Made by a program: the position numbers and the translations under genes. From positions 1 through 17,306 of the forward strand of contig JBILNK010000087.1 in assembly GCA_044375105.1 (NCBI GenBank): 17,306 nucleotides of DNA. The letters run 5' to 3'. This DNA is from JBIKLM01 sp044375105 (GTDB taxonomy: Bacteria > Planctomycetota > UBA1135 > GCA-002686595). Positions 1 to 7,307 of this stretch are shown here, piece by piece. The notes below the pieces were generated by a model, which did not search any database, was not told the DNA's origin, and saw only the letters and a program-made list of their open reading frames with translations. Within the stretch, counting starts at the first letter, position 1. Each line of letters opens with the position of its first letter.

Positions 1-388
1 TGGCGGCCCGAAGGGACGCGGACAGGCGGCTCGGATACCTCGCCTCGCCTGCCCCAGGGAACCCCGCTGGGCCGCGCTGTCCCCCCGGGTCCCCGGGCTT
101 GGACGGTGCTGAGCCCTCGAAGCCCGGAATTCCGGGCGCCGCGCAGTTCCTGGGCTGGGCCGCATACCCAGGCGGAGCGAAGACTTCAGGAATGCGGCCG
201 CAAGGTCCAGGCCAATCCAGCGGCTCTCTACCGGCTGGTCCGAGCATGCGGCCAAGAAAACCCGGTCGATCCGAGGGCCAGACCGGGGCCGCGCTCGCGG
301 CCGCCCAGCGATCGCCCGCTCTCAGAGCCCCGGCGGTCCGAACCGCTGGAATGGACCGTCGCCCAGCAAGCGTCGGACCGGCCGGGCC
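1..388. other. Region without a recognisable gene (left end)
   Basis: I find no convincing gene here. Open frames exist on both strands, but their translations are low-complexity, rich in Pro, Arg, Gly and Ala, and have no family signature. A perfect 16-bp palindrome with an AATT centre lies at 122-137. The minus-strand gene to the right ends at 389, so this is its downstream flank. A short stem (GCCTC/GAGGC) overlaps that gene's stop at about 387-399 but has no good U-tract in the direction of transcription. Confidence 0.5.
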
Positions 389-1252
389 TCAGCGAGGCTG
401 AAAAAGACCCTGCAAGGCGAAGAGCCGATCGTGCTTGAGCTGGGTCAGTCGATTGCGAGCGGCAGTATAGGGCGGGTAGGTGCTGGTCCTGAGGCCGAAG
501 GTGACCGACCAGCCCTTGTGCACCAGGCCGATGGAGGCGATCACGGGGTCCCCGGGATCGCGCTCGAACTTCTGCTTCCAAAGCTCTTCGCCCTGGCTCA
601 TGTAGGGAGCCGCCAGGAAGTCCCCCTGGTTGAGCGCCGCCTGGAGCGCCGCGCTGTAGGCCTCGTGGGTTTCGCGTGCCTGCTGCAGAATGCGCTCGTT
701 GTGCTGCGCGCACAAGGCTTGCAGTTCTCCCGGCTCCAGCTTCTGGGTACCGAGCGGTAGACTGAATTCCTGGGCGATCTGCTCGTTGCTCCAGGTGGGA
801 TCCCAGCCCAAGCTCACGACGCTGCGCTTTTCGATATCTTCCGGGGAGAGCACGAACTGGTCCAGAATGCTATTCCAGACCTTGTCGAGGGGCTCCAGCG
901 GCGGTGCGATGTCCAGGTCGTGCCCCTTGGCTACCAGGGCCGCCATGATGGCCTCGCCACCCGGGTAATCGGCGAGGAACTCTCGGGCATTCCTGGGGCC
1001 GGCGGATGGATCCGTGGGGAGCTCAGCAGCTTCGGGCGCTTCTGCAGCGCGAGGCCCGGTTTGGACCTGCGGGCTCGGGGGATCGCCGTCGACCGAAGCC
1101 GCAACAGGCAGCGCTCCGCCCGTATCCGGTTGGACAGGGGCTCGCGCCCCAAAGAACAGCCACAGCAGCGCAGCGAGGCAAGCGCCAGCGAGCGCGAAGC
1201 TGCCCCAGCCGAGTCTCGCATGCGCAGCAGAGTCATTTTCCTGGTTCGACAT
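389..1252 (-). CDS. Hypothetical membrane-anchored protein, 287 aa
   Basis: I do not recognise this family. From the ATG at 1252 the protein opens with a short polar segment (MSNQENDSAAHARLG) and then one hydrophobic helix at about residues 17-36. A Pro/Ala/Asp-rich linker of about 50 residues follows, and then a soluble, partly charged and helical domain (about 90-287) that ends in RLTQLKHDRLFALQGLFQPR. This suggests a single-pass anchored protein with its bulk outside the cytoplasm. The frame stays open 49 codons further upstream, but that part lies inside the preceding gene. I chose 1252 because its ATG overlaps the upstream stop as TGATG, a usual translational-coupling arrangement, and because the membrane helix then falls near the N-terminus. 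It is the second gene of a two-gene minus-strand unit with the secreted protein at 1252-1773, and probably works with it. No catalytic motif is visible. Confidence 0.75.
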   Translation of the reverse strand: MSNQENDSAAHARLGWGSFALAGACLAALLWLFFGARAPVQPDTGGALPVAASVDGDPPSPQVQTGPRAAEAPEAAELPTDPSAGPRNAREFLADYPGGEAIMAALVAKGHDLDIAPPLEPLDKVWNSILDQFVLSPEDIEKRSVVSLGWDPTWSNEQIAQEFSLPLGTQKLEPGELQALCAQHNERILQQARETHEAYSAALQAALNQGDFLAAPYMSQGEELWKQKFERDPGDPVIASIGLVHKGWSVTFGLRTSTYPPYTAARNRLTQLKHDRLFALQGLFQPR

Positions 1253-1773
1253 CAGTCCGCGCAACCCGAGCAGCTGACATGGCTCTGGACCGAAAGCCCG
1301 GCTGCTGCCGCCGAGAACTGGGTATTTCCGCTTCCGCAGGCCAACAATCGAATCCCGCCGCTGCCGCCATAGGGAATCGCCCGGGAGCCGAAGCCCCACA
1401 ACAGTTCAGCGAAACTGGCCTGGATCGGGGTCGAGTGGGTGGTCCCGTTGGGCAGGGTGGCGATCAGGGTCAGGGGCGCCTCGCCTGTCCCGAGATTCCA
1501 GGTCACGGTCACCTCGGCCTCGCAATTGAGACCCAGGACACAGGCTCCGATGGGTTGTTCGGCCAGGTGCAGCTTCAGGCAAATTCCGCTCGAAGCAGTG
1601 ACCTCGATTTTGAGCGTCTTGGTGAGCAGGAGATTCGCGTCGGTATCGGCTGGACCAGGATTCGCGACGCAGCCCGGGCAGGGGATGGGAATCACGATCT
1701 GCGCGCTTGCGTTGGATGCGGCAAGCAGGACCAACAGAGCAGCGGCAGCGATCAACGAAAGGGTGCGAAGCAT
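1252..1773 (-). CDS. Secreted cysteine-rich hypothetical protein, 173 aa
   Basis: The protein starts with a classical signal peptide: MLRT, then a Leu/Ala-rich core, then an ASA-Q cleavage site near residue 24. The mature chain is about 149 residues and reads as beta-rich (alternating strands such as LKIEVTA, AEVTVTWNL, LTLIATL). It has eight cysteines at residues 32, 35, 65, 78, 84, 146, 168 and 171. They include a CPGC pair just after the signal and a CSGC pair at the extreme C-terminus, so an extracytoplasmic fold with disulfides or bound metal is likely. I recognise no family. The frame is open upstream to 1971, but the ATG at 1773 places the signal peptide correctly. Its stop overlaps the start of the downstream anchored protein (TGATG). 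Synonymous third positions look less GC-biased than in valS or kdsA, which suggests an accessory gene. Confidence 0.75.
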   Translation of the reverse strand: MLRTLSLIAAAALLVLLAASNASAQIVIPIPCPGCVANPGPADTDANLLLTKTLKIEVTASSGICLKLHLAEQPIGACVLGLNCEAEVTVTWNLGTGEAPLTLIATLPNGTTHSTPIQASFAELLWGFGSRAIPYGGSGGIRLLACGSGNTQFSAAAAGLSVQSHVSCSGCAD

Positions 1774-1857
1774 GTTGGCAAGGGTGCTTCGAGGGAGGTC
1801 TGGCCAGGCGAGGCCCTGGGGAAGTGAATCTCTACCACCTGTGCACCCTAGGCCCAG

Positions 1858-1925
1858 CCCCCCCCTGTCAATCGCCAGCTCGAGACCGGGGCTCCAAGCC
1901 TGGATCCGGGAAATTCCCCCCCCCC
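1858..1925 (-). repeat. Two G homopolymer tracts (G8 and G10) upstream of the secreted-protein gene
   Basis: On the plus strand there are eight C in a row at 1858-1865 and ten at 1916-1925, read as G tracts on the coding strand of the secreted-protein gene that starts at 1773. They lie 85-150 bp upstream of that ATG in the gap to rluD. Such tracts are prone to slipped-strand length change in many bacteria; an effect on expression here is inference. Confidence 0.6.
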
Positions 1926-2057
1926 GATCCGGGGTGCCGCCTTCGTGCACAGGTTCCAGATTGCGCGCCACATAGCGCCTTGCGGATTTCGGTCATCCGG
2001 CCTGGGAGCGGCCCGACTCGAAGCAGAGGCCGCTGGGGAAAGCGTCAAGCCCGCCTG

Positions 2058-3020
2058 TCAGCTGCGCGGGCCGGCGCGCAGGTCGGAGAGCACGGCCAGG
2101 TAGTCGGGCGGCGGTTCGGCTTCGAAGACCAGCTCGCGGCCGTCCGCGGGGTGCTGCAGGGCCAGGCGCTCGGCGTGCAGCATGACCCGGGGAGCGCTCG
2201 GCAGGCGGCGGCGCAGCAGCTCGGGCACGTGGCCGCGATAGAGCGGATCGCCGAGGATCGGATGGCCGATGGATTCGAGGTGCACGCGCAGCTGGTGGGT
2301 GCGGCCGGTTTTGGGCTCGAGGCCCAGGCAGGCGGACTCGGCGAAGACCTCGCGGCGTTCGTAGAAAGTCTCCGCGGGCCGCCCTTGCCCCTCCGGTGCG
2401 ATCGACATGCGATCGGGCGAGCGCGTCGAGCGCTGGATCGGCGCGGTGATCCAATCGGTCAGGAAACGCGGTACGCCGATGACCAGCGCCTGATAGCGCT
2501 TGGCCACGCGCCGCTCCTGGAATTGCTCCAGCAGCCCGCGCCCGGCGCCCTCGTCGAGCGCGATCACCAGCACCCCGGAGGTCTGGGCGTCGAGGCGATG
2601 CACGATGCCGGGGCGGTCCTCGCCCTGCAGCTCCGGCAATCGGCCGTAGCGCGCCTGGGCCCATTCCGCGGCGCTGCCCCCGCGTTTCGAACCCGCGGGG
2701 TGGGTCAGCATCCCGGCCGGCTTGTCGATCGCGACCAACCAGCGATCCTCGAAAAGCACGCGCGGCTCGGGGCCCGCGGGGCCCGGTTCGGGAAGCGGGG
2801 CCCAGGCCGGGTTCCACTCGAGCACCTGCCCCGCCTCGAGGGGCTGGGCGGGACGCTCGGCGGGCTGGCCGTCGAGGCGCGCCATGCCGGCCTGGATGCC
2901 GGCCTGGATGCGCGTCCGGGACAGCTCGGGCAGCAGGTCGCAGAGGGCCTTGTCGAGGCGTTGGCCGGCCCAGGCCGGCGGGACCACGATCTGGCGGAAG
3001 GGGCGGGGCGATTTGGCCAT
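2058..3020 (-). CDS. rluD: RluA/RluD-family 23S rRNA pseudouridine synthase, 320 aa
   Basis: This enzyme isomerises specific uridines of 23S rRNA to pseudouridine in the cytoplasm during ribosome assembly. An N-terminal S4-like RNA-binding segment (about residues 10-70; GQRLDKALCDLLPELSRTRI) precedes the catalytic domain. The family signature HRLDAQTSG is at about 141-149, with the nucleophilic aspartate at about 144. The downstream signatures AKRYQALV and KTGRTHQLRVHLESIGHPILGD (in part) are also present. Length matches RluD (about 320 residues). The ATG at 3020 starts just ahead of the S4 segment; no Shine-Dalgarno is evident. RluD and RluC-like enzymes are hard to separate by eye, so the symbol is tentative although the family is certain. 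It is transcribed divergently from the FGE-like gene at 3195, across a 174-bp gap. Confidence 0.92.
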   Translation of the reverse strand: MAKSPRPFRQIVVPPAWAGQRLDKALCDLLPELSRTRIQAGIQAGMARLDGQPAERPAQPLEAGQVLEWNPAWAPLPEPGPAGPEPRVLFEDRWLVAIDKPAGMLTHPAGSKRGGSAAEWAQARYGRLPELQGEDRPGIVHRLDAQTSGVLVIALDEGAGRGLLEQFQERRVAKRYQALVIGVPRFLTDWITAPIQRSTRSPDRMSIAPEGQGRPAETFYERREVFAESACLGLEPKTGRTHQLRVHLESIGHPILGDPLYRGHVPELLRRRLPSAPRVMLHAERLALQHPADGRELVFEAEPPPDYLAVLSDLRAGPRS

Positions 3021-3036
3021 CGGCGGCGGGCGCCGC

Positions 3037-3050
3037 CCGGGAGCTCCCGG
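3037..3050. promoter_or_regulatory. 14-bp perfect palindrome in the rluD / FGE-like divergent gap
   Basis: CCGGGAG followed directly by CTCCCGG forms a perfect palindrome 17 bp upstream of the rluD start. It could bind a dimeric regulator serving either divergent gene. A plus-strand TAGGAT at 3071-3076 fits the TANNNT -10 pattern seen elsewhere in this window. Function is unproven. Confidence 0.3.
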
Positions 3051-3194
3051 CGCTCGGCCACGCGACCCGCTAGGATGCCCGCCAGAGAGTCCCAGAGCGA
3101 GCCCGGACCGCTGGTCAGTCCGGGCCGGCTGTTACCCCCCGCCGGTCGGCGGTTACACCCCGGCCTCCCGGCACAGCCTCCCGGATCCCCGTCG

Positions 3195-5180
3195 ATGAAC
3201 CCGAAGCCCCTCCTGCTCAGCGGAATGCCCTGCCTGGCCTCCCTGGTCGTGGCCTTGACCCCCGCGTGGATCCACGCTCGGGGCTCCGCCGGCGCGCCGC
3301 TTTCCGAACCGACCGCCGCCCCGGGGCCCGCGGTCTCCCAGCAGGCGGCCGGCCCGTCGGCCAAGAAGACCGGCGCCGGCCAGGGGGAAAAGAAGGGCGG
3401 CATCCTGCAGACGGCTCCGGCGCCCCTCGGGCCCCCGGGCACGGTTTTCATCCCGCCCCAGCAGATCGTCCTGGGGGCGCCCCTGGAGGAGCTTGAGAAG
3501 CTGCTCGAGGAGAACGCGGCCACGGCCGCCGAGATGGCTCCCAACCTGGCCCCCGAGTACGCCGGCGAGACCAAGCGCCGCCCGACCCTCGAGGTCCCCG
3601 GCTTCTTCCTGCAGAGCACCGAGGTCACCAGCGAGCAGTACTTGGAGTTCGTGCGCTCCACCGGGCACCGGCCGCCGATCGATTGGGGCACGAAGGCCAT
3701 CGACGAGGCCCAGGCGGCCTTCGTCAAGGCCGATTTCGAGGCCCGCGAGGCCGCCAAGCGCGAGGGCAAGCCCGTTCCCCCGGCCACGCCCTTCGACCGC
3801 ATCGCCTGGTGGCAGAAGAACCACAGCACCAGCACCTGGGCCCTGCCGGAAGGCCAGGAGGCCTTCCCGGTGGTCAACGTCGACTTCCAGGACGCCGATG
3901 CCTATGCCCGCTGGGCCGGCCTGCGGCTGATGACCGAATTCGAGTTCCAGGCCGCGGGCGGGCGCGGGGCCGACAAGCAGGGCCAGCGCTTCCCCTGGGG
4001 CAACGAATGGATCGATGGCCTGGCCAACACGTCGGAGCGTCACCGCGGCAAGACGACCCGCGTGATGCCCGCCGGGGCCAGTCCCGGCGCCGTCAGCCCC
4101 TTCGGCGTGCACGACCTGTCGGGCAACGTGTGGGAATGGACCGCAAGCCCCTTCAAGCCGCTGATCGAGCGCTGGAAGACCGAGACCATCGAGGTGGGCC
4201 CGCGCGGCGACAAGGTGGCGCTGGCCGCGCCCTTCGACGCCGACCAGCGGGTGGTCGTCGGCGGCGCCTATGTGGCCGGCCAGCTGACGGCCCGCTTGAC
4301 CACCCGGCGCGGCACCGACCGCTTCAAGATCGCCGCGGCCACCGGGTTCCGCTGCGCCGCCGACATGAATCCGTTGGCGACTTCCCTCCAGAACCTGATC
4401 GACAGCCTGCCGCCCGGCGTGCGCGGGGCCGTCGACCTGGACCCGGCCAGCGCCGCGGGTCGCTACCGGTGGAAGCACTCGCCGGGCAAGGTCAGCCTGG
4501 GAGCGGTGCGGACCCAGGGTGGCACGGGGCCCGAGGTCAGCTCGAGCTATGCGGTCATCACGGGCTTCGAGAGCTTTGCCTTCTTGCCGGCGGCGGGCAT
4601 CGAAGCCCGCAGCCTGGAAGCCCTGGGCCAGGCCAGCTTGGAGAAGGGGCCTGTGCCGCTGGGCATCCTGACCATCAGCGTCCCGCTGGCCAAGCCGGCT
4701 CTCGAGCCGGGCACCTATCTGGTCGCCTACCGGGCCGCCGGCGAACCCGCGGCGGCCAAGAAGCCGGATGAGGAACCGGCCCCGGGCGAAGCCGTGCGCC
4801 AGGCCCAGGAGCAGGAGCCCGCGCCGCAAGCCCCGGGCGAAAAGAAGCCCAATGCGGCCGATGAGGCCATCGCGGGCCTGCGCAAGGTGGGCGACCTCTC
4901 CAAGCAGCAGCTGTTCTTCTTCGATCTCGATGGGCAGCCGGTGCTGGCCCTGGGCGTGGAGCAGGTGGAGGCCGTGCGCACCAAGAAGCCCGAGCCCACC
5001 CGCCTGACCCTGATCCCCTACGAGCCGCCGAAGTTCGCGGTCAAGGAGGAGGACAAGGGCCCCGAACACGACACGGCCCGCTTCGAGATCAAGCTGCTGA
5101 CCCCCTCGAAGAGCGAGCAGCTGGTGATCCCCCTGGCCCTCGAGGTGCAACGCGGCACCTTCGACGGCTGGCGCGAATGA
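3195..5180 (+). CDS. Secreted FGE/SUMF1-like domain protein, 661 aa, catalytic cysteines absent
   Basis: A hydrophobic N-terminal segment (about residues 5-27) looks like a signal peptide, followed by a Pro/Ala/Lys-rich linker. Residues about 84-392 form an FGE-sulfatase (SUMF1) domain. The evidence is the opening FIPPQQIVLGAP, the strand before VTSEQYLEFVRSTGH, FPVVNVDFQDADAYARWAGLRLMTEFEFQAA (in part), FPWGNEW, LSGNVWEWTASPF at about 308-320, and the closing GFRC at 384-387. True FGEs carry a cysteine pair just after the RGGS-like motif. Here that stretch (GGAYVAGQLTARLTTRRG, about 356-373) has none, so sulfatase activation is unlikely and a binding or structural role is more plausible. The C-terminal 270 residues match nothing I know and contain a Lys/Glu/Pro/Ala-rich stretch at about 515-560. 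The start at 3195 was chosen for the signal peptide; the frame is open far upstream. It appears monocistronic. Confidence 0.85.
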   Translation: MNPKPLLLSGMPCLASLVVALTPAWIHARGSAGAPLSEPTAAPGPAVSQQAAGPSAKKTGAGQGEKKGGILQTAPAPLGPPGTVFIPPQQIVLGAPLEELEKLLEENAATAAEMAPNLAPEYAGETKRRPTLEVPGFFLQSTEVTSEQYLEFVRSTGHRPPIDWGTKAIDEAQAAFVKADFEAREAAKREGKPVPPATPFDRIAWWQKNHSTSTWALPEGQEAFPVVNVDFQDADAYARWAGLRLMTEFEFQAAGGRGADKQGQRFPWGNEWIDGLANTSERHRGKTTRVMPAGASPGAVSPFGVHDLSGNVWEWTASPFKPLIERWKTETIEVGPRGDKVALAAPFDADQRVVVGGAYVAGQLTARLTTRRGTDRFKIAAATGFRCAADMNPLATSLQNLIDSLPPGVRGAVDLDPASAAGRYRWKHSPGKVSLGAVRTQGGTGPEVSSSYAVITGFESFAFLPAAGIEARSLEALGQASLEKGPVPLGILTISVPLAKPALEPGTYLVAYRAAGEPAAAKKPDEEPAPGEAVRQAQEQEPAPQAPGEKKPNAADEAIAGLRKVGDLSKQQLFFFDLDGQPVLALGVEQVEAVRTKKPEPTRLTLIPYEPPKFAVKEEDKGPEHDTARFEIKLLTPSKSEQLVIPLALEVQRGTFDGWRE

Positions 5181-5559
5181 CGTCGAGGGCCCGGTGAGCT
5201 CGGCCCCCCCGGGTCCGGGCGGCTCGCCGCGTCCTGCGGAGCTCGGGGCCGCGCTGCCCGGCCCGAGCAGAACCCGGCCGTTTTCAGGGGCCTCCCGCCG
5301 GCCTCCGAAGTGCGCGCTCAGGATTCCAGGGGCTACGTCGGTCCCCGGGGACCCGCAGGCCGCGGACCAAACTCTCCAGGCTCCCGGGGCAGCTCTTGGG
5401 AGCCGGGGGCACGGAAGCGCACTCCCCCTGGCGGCCGGGTCCGAAATCTTGCTTCGGGCTCCCTCTCCGTCCGTCCTCTTCCTGGCGGCCAGCCGGCTGC
5501 GGCTGGGTCCCGGATCCGCTGACCCGGGAGCTGGATCGGAGAAAACACGGCCACCCGCC
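5181..5559. other. Intergenic stretch without a gene
   Basis: No convincing gene is visible between the FGE-like gene and hipB. Open frames are proline/arginine-rich with no family signal. A hairpin just after the FGE-like stop pairs CGGCCCC (5201-5207) with GGGGCCG (5245-5251), but the loop is long and there is no T-tract, so I do not call a terminator. Confidence 0.5.
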
Positions 5560-5626
5560 ATTCACTTGGCGCATAATAGCCGTCTATTCACTAGGAGAAT
5601 ACAGGCCTAGTATACGCTAGGTGAAT
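5560..5626 (+). promoter_or_regulatory. hipBA promoter/operator region with a three-copy 12-bp motif
   Basis: An AT-richer island immediately precedes hipB. It holds three related 12-mers: ATTCACTTGGCG at 5560-5571, ATTCACTAGGAG at 5586-5597, and the inverted copy ATTCACCTAGCG, reading on the minus strand from 5626 to 5615. Within it, CCTAG-N6-CTAGG forms a further inverted repeat (5606-5621). CATAAT at 5572-5577 (five of six matches to TATAAT) and TATACG at 5611-5616, with TTCACT 18 bp upstream, are candidate promoter elements. Multiple operators next to the antitoxin start fit HipB-type autorepression; that this is the operator is inference. Confidence 0.55.
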
Positions 5627-5891
5627 GAAGCACCCGGAACCCTGCCCGCCGCTGCGCTCCGGTTTGGACCTGGGTCGACGACTCCGCGACCGGCGCATCG
5701 CACTGGGCCTGACCCAGGCGCAGTTGGGGGCCAAGGCCGGGCTCCGGCAACCCTCGGTCTCGAGGGTGGAGCGCGGAATCGGCCTGGGATCGCTGGATCA
5801 GCTGCTGGCGCTCCTGAACGCCCTAGGCCTGGAGCTCGGACTCTGCCAGAAATCGGCAGAACTGCCGCGGGCCCCATGGGAGCACCGCTGA
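5625..5891 (+). CDS. hipB: HipB-type antitoxin, XRE-family repressor, 88 aa
   Basis: HipB proteins bind operator DNA through a helix-turn-helix and neutralise the HipA kinase by complex formation. Residues about 15-70 form a Cro/C1-type HTH (LGRRLRDRRIALGLTQAQLG, then QPSVSRVERG with the recognition helix, then LDQLLALLNALGLELGL). Length 88 is typical. The stop TGA shares its last base with the hipA ATG (TGATG), as expected for a co-translated antitoxin-toxin pair. No usable Shine-Dalgarno lies upstream. If the -10 box at 5611-5616 is used, the message would be nearly leaderless; the CATAAT box would leave a leader of about 40 nt. The start codon itself lies inside the inverted third copy of the operator-like motif, which suggests repression close to or over the transcription start. 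Confidence 0.85.
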   Translation: MKHPEPCPPLRSGLDLGRRLRDRRIALGLTQAQLGAKAGLRQPSVSRVERGIGLGSLDQLLALLNALGLELGLCQKSAELPRAPWEHR

Positions 5892-7195
5892 TGGCCAGGC
5901 GCCGTAAGCTGCCCCCCCTCGAAGTCCGAATGAACGGCGAGCCGGTGGGCCGACTGGAGCGACAGTCCGGCGGAGCCCTCGTTTTCACCTATGCGCCCAG
6001 TTGGCGGGAGCAAGCGGGAGCGGTGCCCCTGTCGGTGCGATTCCCCGTCGCCCAAGCGCCCTACTCGGGTGATGAGCTCGAGACTTGGTTCGCGAACTTG
6101 CTGCCCGATCGCCGGGAGTCGCGTCAGCGCCTGGCACGGGCGACCGGGGCGGCGAGCGCCGGCACCTACGATCTGCTCAGCGCCGCGGGCAGAGACTGCA
6201 TCGGCGCACTCCAGCTGCTGGAATCCGGAACGGACGGGGAGGTGCGCAGGATCGAAGGCACTCCCTTGAACGAGGCTGAGCTGGCGGCGCACCTGCGCTC
6301 GGTCCGCACCCTGCCGCCGGGGGTTCAAGCCCCAGGAACAGAATTCCGCATCTCGCTCGCAGGCGCTCAGGACAAGACGGCCCTGCTCCTCCATGGGGGC
6401 CAATGGCAGATTCCGCGCGGGGCCACGCCCTCCACTCACCTGCTGAAGCTGCCGATCGGGCGGCTGCCGAACGAGTTCGACCTTTCGGAAAGCGTCGCCA
6501 ATGAATGGCTGTGTCTGCGGATCGCGGGAGAACTGGGCCTACGGATCCCCGAGGCCCGCATGGCACGCTTCGAGGATCAGGAGGCGCTGATCGTCCAACG
6601 CTTCGATCGGCGCATGTCCCCCGACGGCCGTTGGATCGTGCGCTGGCACCAAGAGGACCTGTGTCAAGCGCACGGGGTCGGGGCGATCCACAAGTACGAA
6701 TCCGACGGAGGACCGGGGATGCTCGCCTGCCTCGAACTGCTGTCGCGTTCGCGGGAACCCGAGCGCGACCGGCAGGACTTCCTGCGCGCCCAGATCCTGT
6801 TCCATTGGCTGGCTGCCACCGATGGCCATGGAAAGAACTTCTCGATCCACCTGCACCCGGGCGGCAGCTTCGAGAGCACGCCCCTCTACGACATCCTGTC
6901 GCTCTGGCCGCTCCTGGCTCGCCGACAGGTGCACCGCAACCACGTCAAGCTCGCCATGGCCTGGCACGGCACCACCCGCCACTACCGCTGGGCCAAAATC
7001 GACCGAAGCCACTACATCAAGACCGCCCACGCCGCCGGCATTCCCGCCGCGATGGTCGACGACCTGCTGGCGTCCATGCGGGAAGCCGTGCCGCCGGCCA
7101 TCGATCGGGTTAGGAACGGTCTGCCCGAGGGCTTTCCTGAGCCGATCGCCGAGGCGGTGCTCAAAGGCCTGAGGACCACAGCGCAGCGCCTGTAG
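5891..7195 (+). CDS. hipA: HipA-type serine/threonine kinase toxin, 434 aa
   Basis: HipA of E. coli is a kinase that phosphorylates glutamyl-tRNA synthetase, halts translation and promotes persistence. This protein aligns with it end to end by eye and has nearly the same length. The N-terminal HipA domain (about 10-110; NGEPVGRLE, PLSVRFPV, WFANLLPD, YDLLSAAGRDCIGALQLL) is followed by the kinase domain. RISLAGAQDKTALL contains the serine equivalent to the autophosphorylated Ser150 (here about 155). HLLKLPIG gives the ATP lysine (about 186). ATDGHGKNFS supplies the catalytic Asp (about 311), and YDI the metal-binding Asp (about 334). RFDRR, QEDLCQ and KYESDGGPG are also conserved. All key residues are intact, so it is predicted active. 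A GGGAG eight bases upstream of 5891 supports this start; an in-frame ATG at 5876 is an alternative. The true target may differ from that of E. coli. Confidence 0.93.
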   Translation: MARRRKLPPLEVRMNGEPVGRLERQSGGALVFTYAPSWREQAGAVPLSVRFPVAQAPYSGDELETWFANLLPDRRESRQRLARATGAASAGTYDLLSAAGRDCIGALQLLESGTDGEVRRIEGTPLNEAELAAHLRSVRTLPPGVQAPGTEFRISLAGAQDKTALLLHGGQWQIPRGATPSTHLLKLPIGRLPNEFDLSESVANEWLCLRIAGELGLRIPEARMARFEDQEALIVQRFDRRMSPDGRWIVRWHQEDLCQAHGVGAIHKYESDGGPGMLACLELLSRSREPERDRQDFLRAQILFHWLAATDGHGKNFSIHLHPGGSFESTPLYDILSLWPLLARRQVHRNHVKLAMAWHGTTRHYRWAKIDRSHYIKTAHAAGIPAAMVDDLLASMREAVPPAIDRVRNGLPEGFPEPIAEAVLKGLRTTAQRL

Positions 7196-7307
7196 TGCCC
7201 CGACGTTTCCGCGGGGCCATCGCCGGACTTCGGTCGCTAGCTCTAGCCGCGTTAGATCGGTCGGAAGCGGGCTCCGGGCGCGGTGGTTGCGCCAGATCGG
7301 TGCGCGT

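Noticed and set aside
1821..1830. A minus-strand ATTCACTT near the secreted-protein gene that matches part of the hipB operator-like motif
   Set aside because: Only eight bases match and there is no second copy or inverted partner nearby, so a HipB site is not supported.
1707..3194. The long open stretch upstream of the FGE-like gene in the same frame
   Set aside because: It overlaps rluD and the secreted-protein upstream region antisense and has low-complexity composition; it is a GC-rich shadow frame, and the signal peptide marks the real start at 3195.
3153..5561. An 802-codon minus-strand frame opposite the FGE-like gene
   Set aside because: It mirrors the plus-strand gene, whose domain is clear; the minus translation is Gly/Ala/Leu-rich with no family.
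6318..6334. A T-arm-like GGGGTTCAAGCCCC sequence
   Set aside because: It lies inside the hipA reading frame, and no acceptor, D or anticodon arms surround it, so it is not a tRNA.
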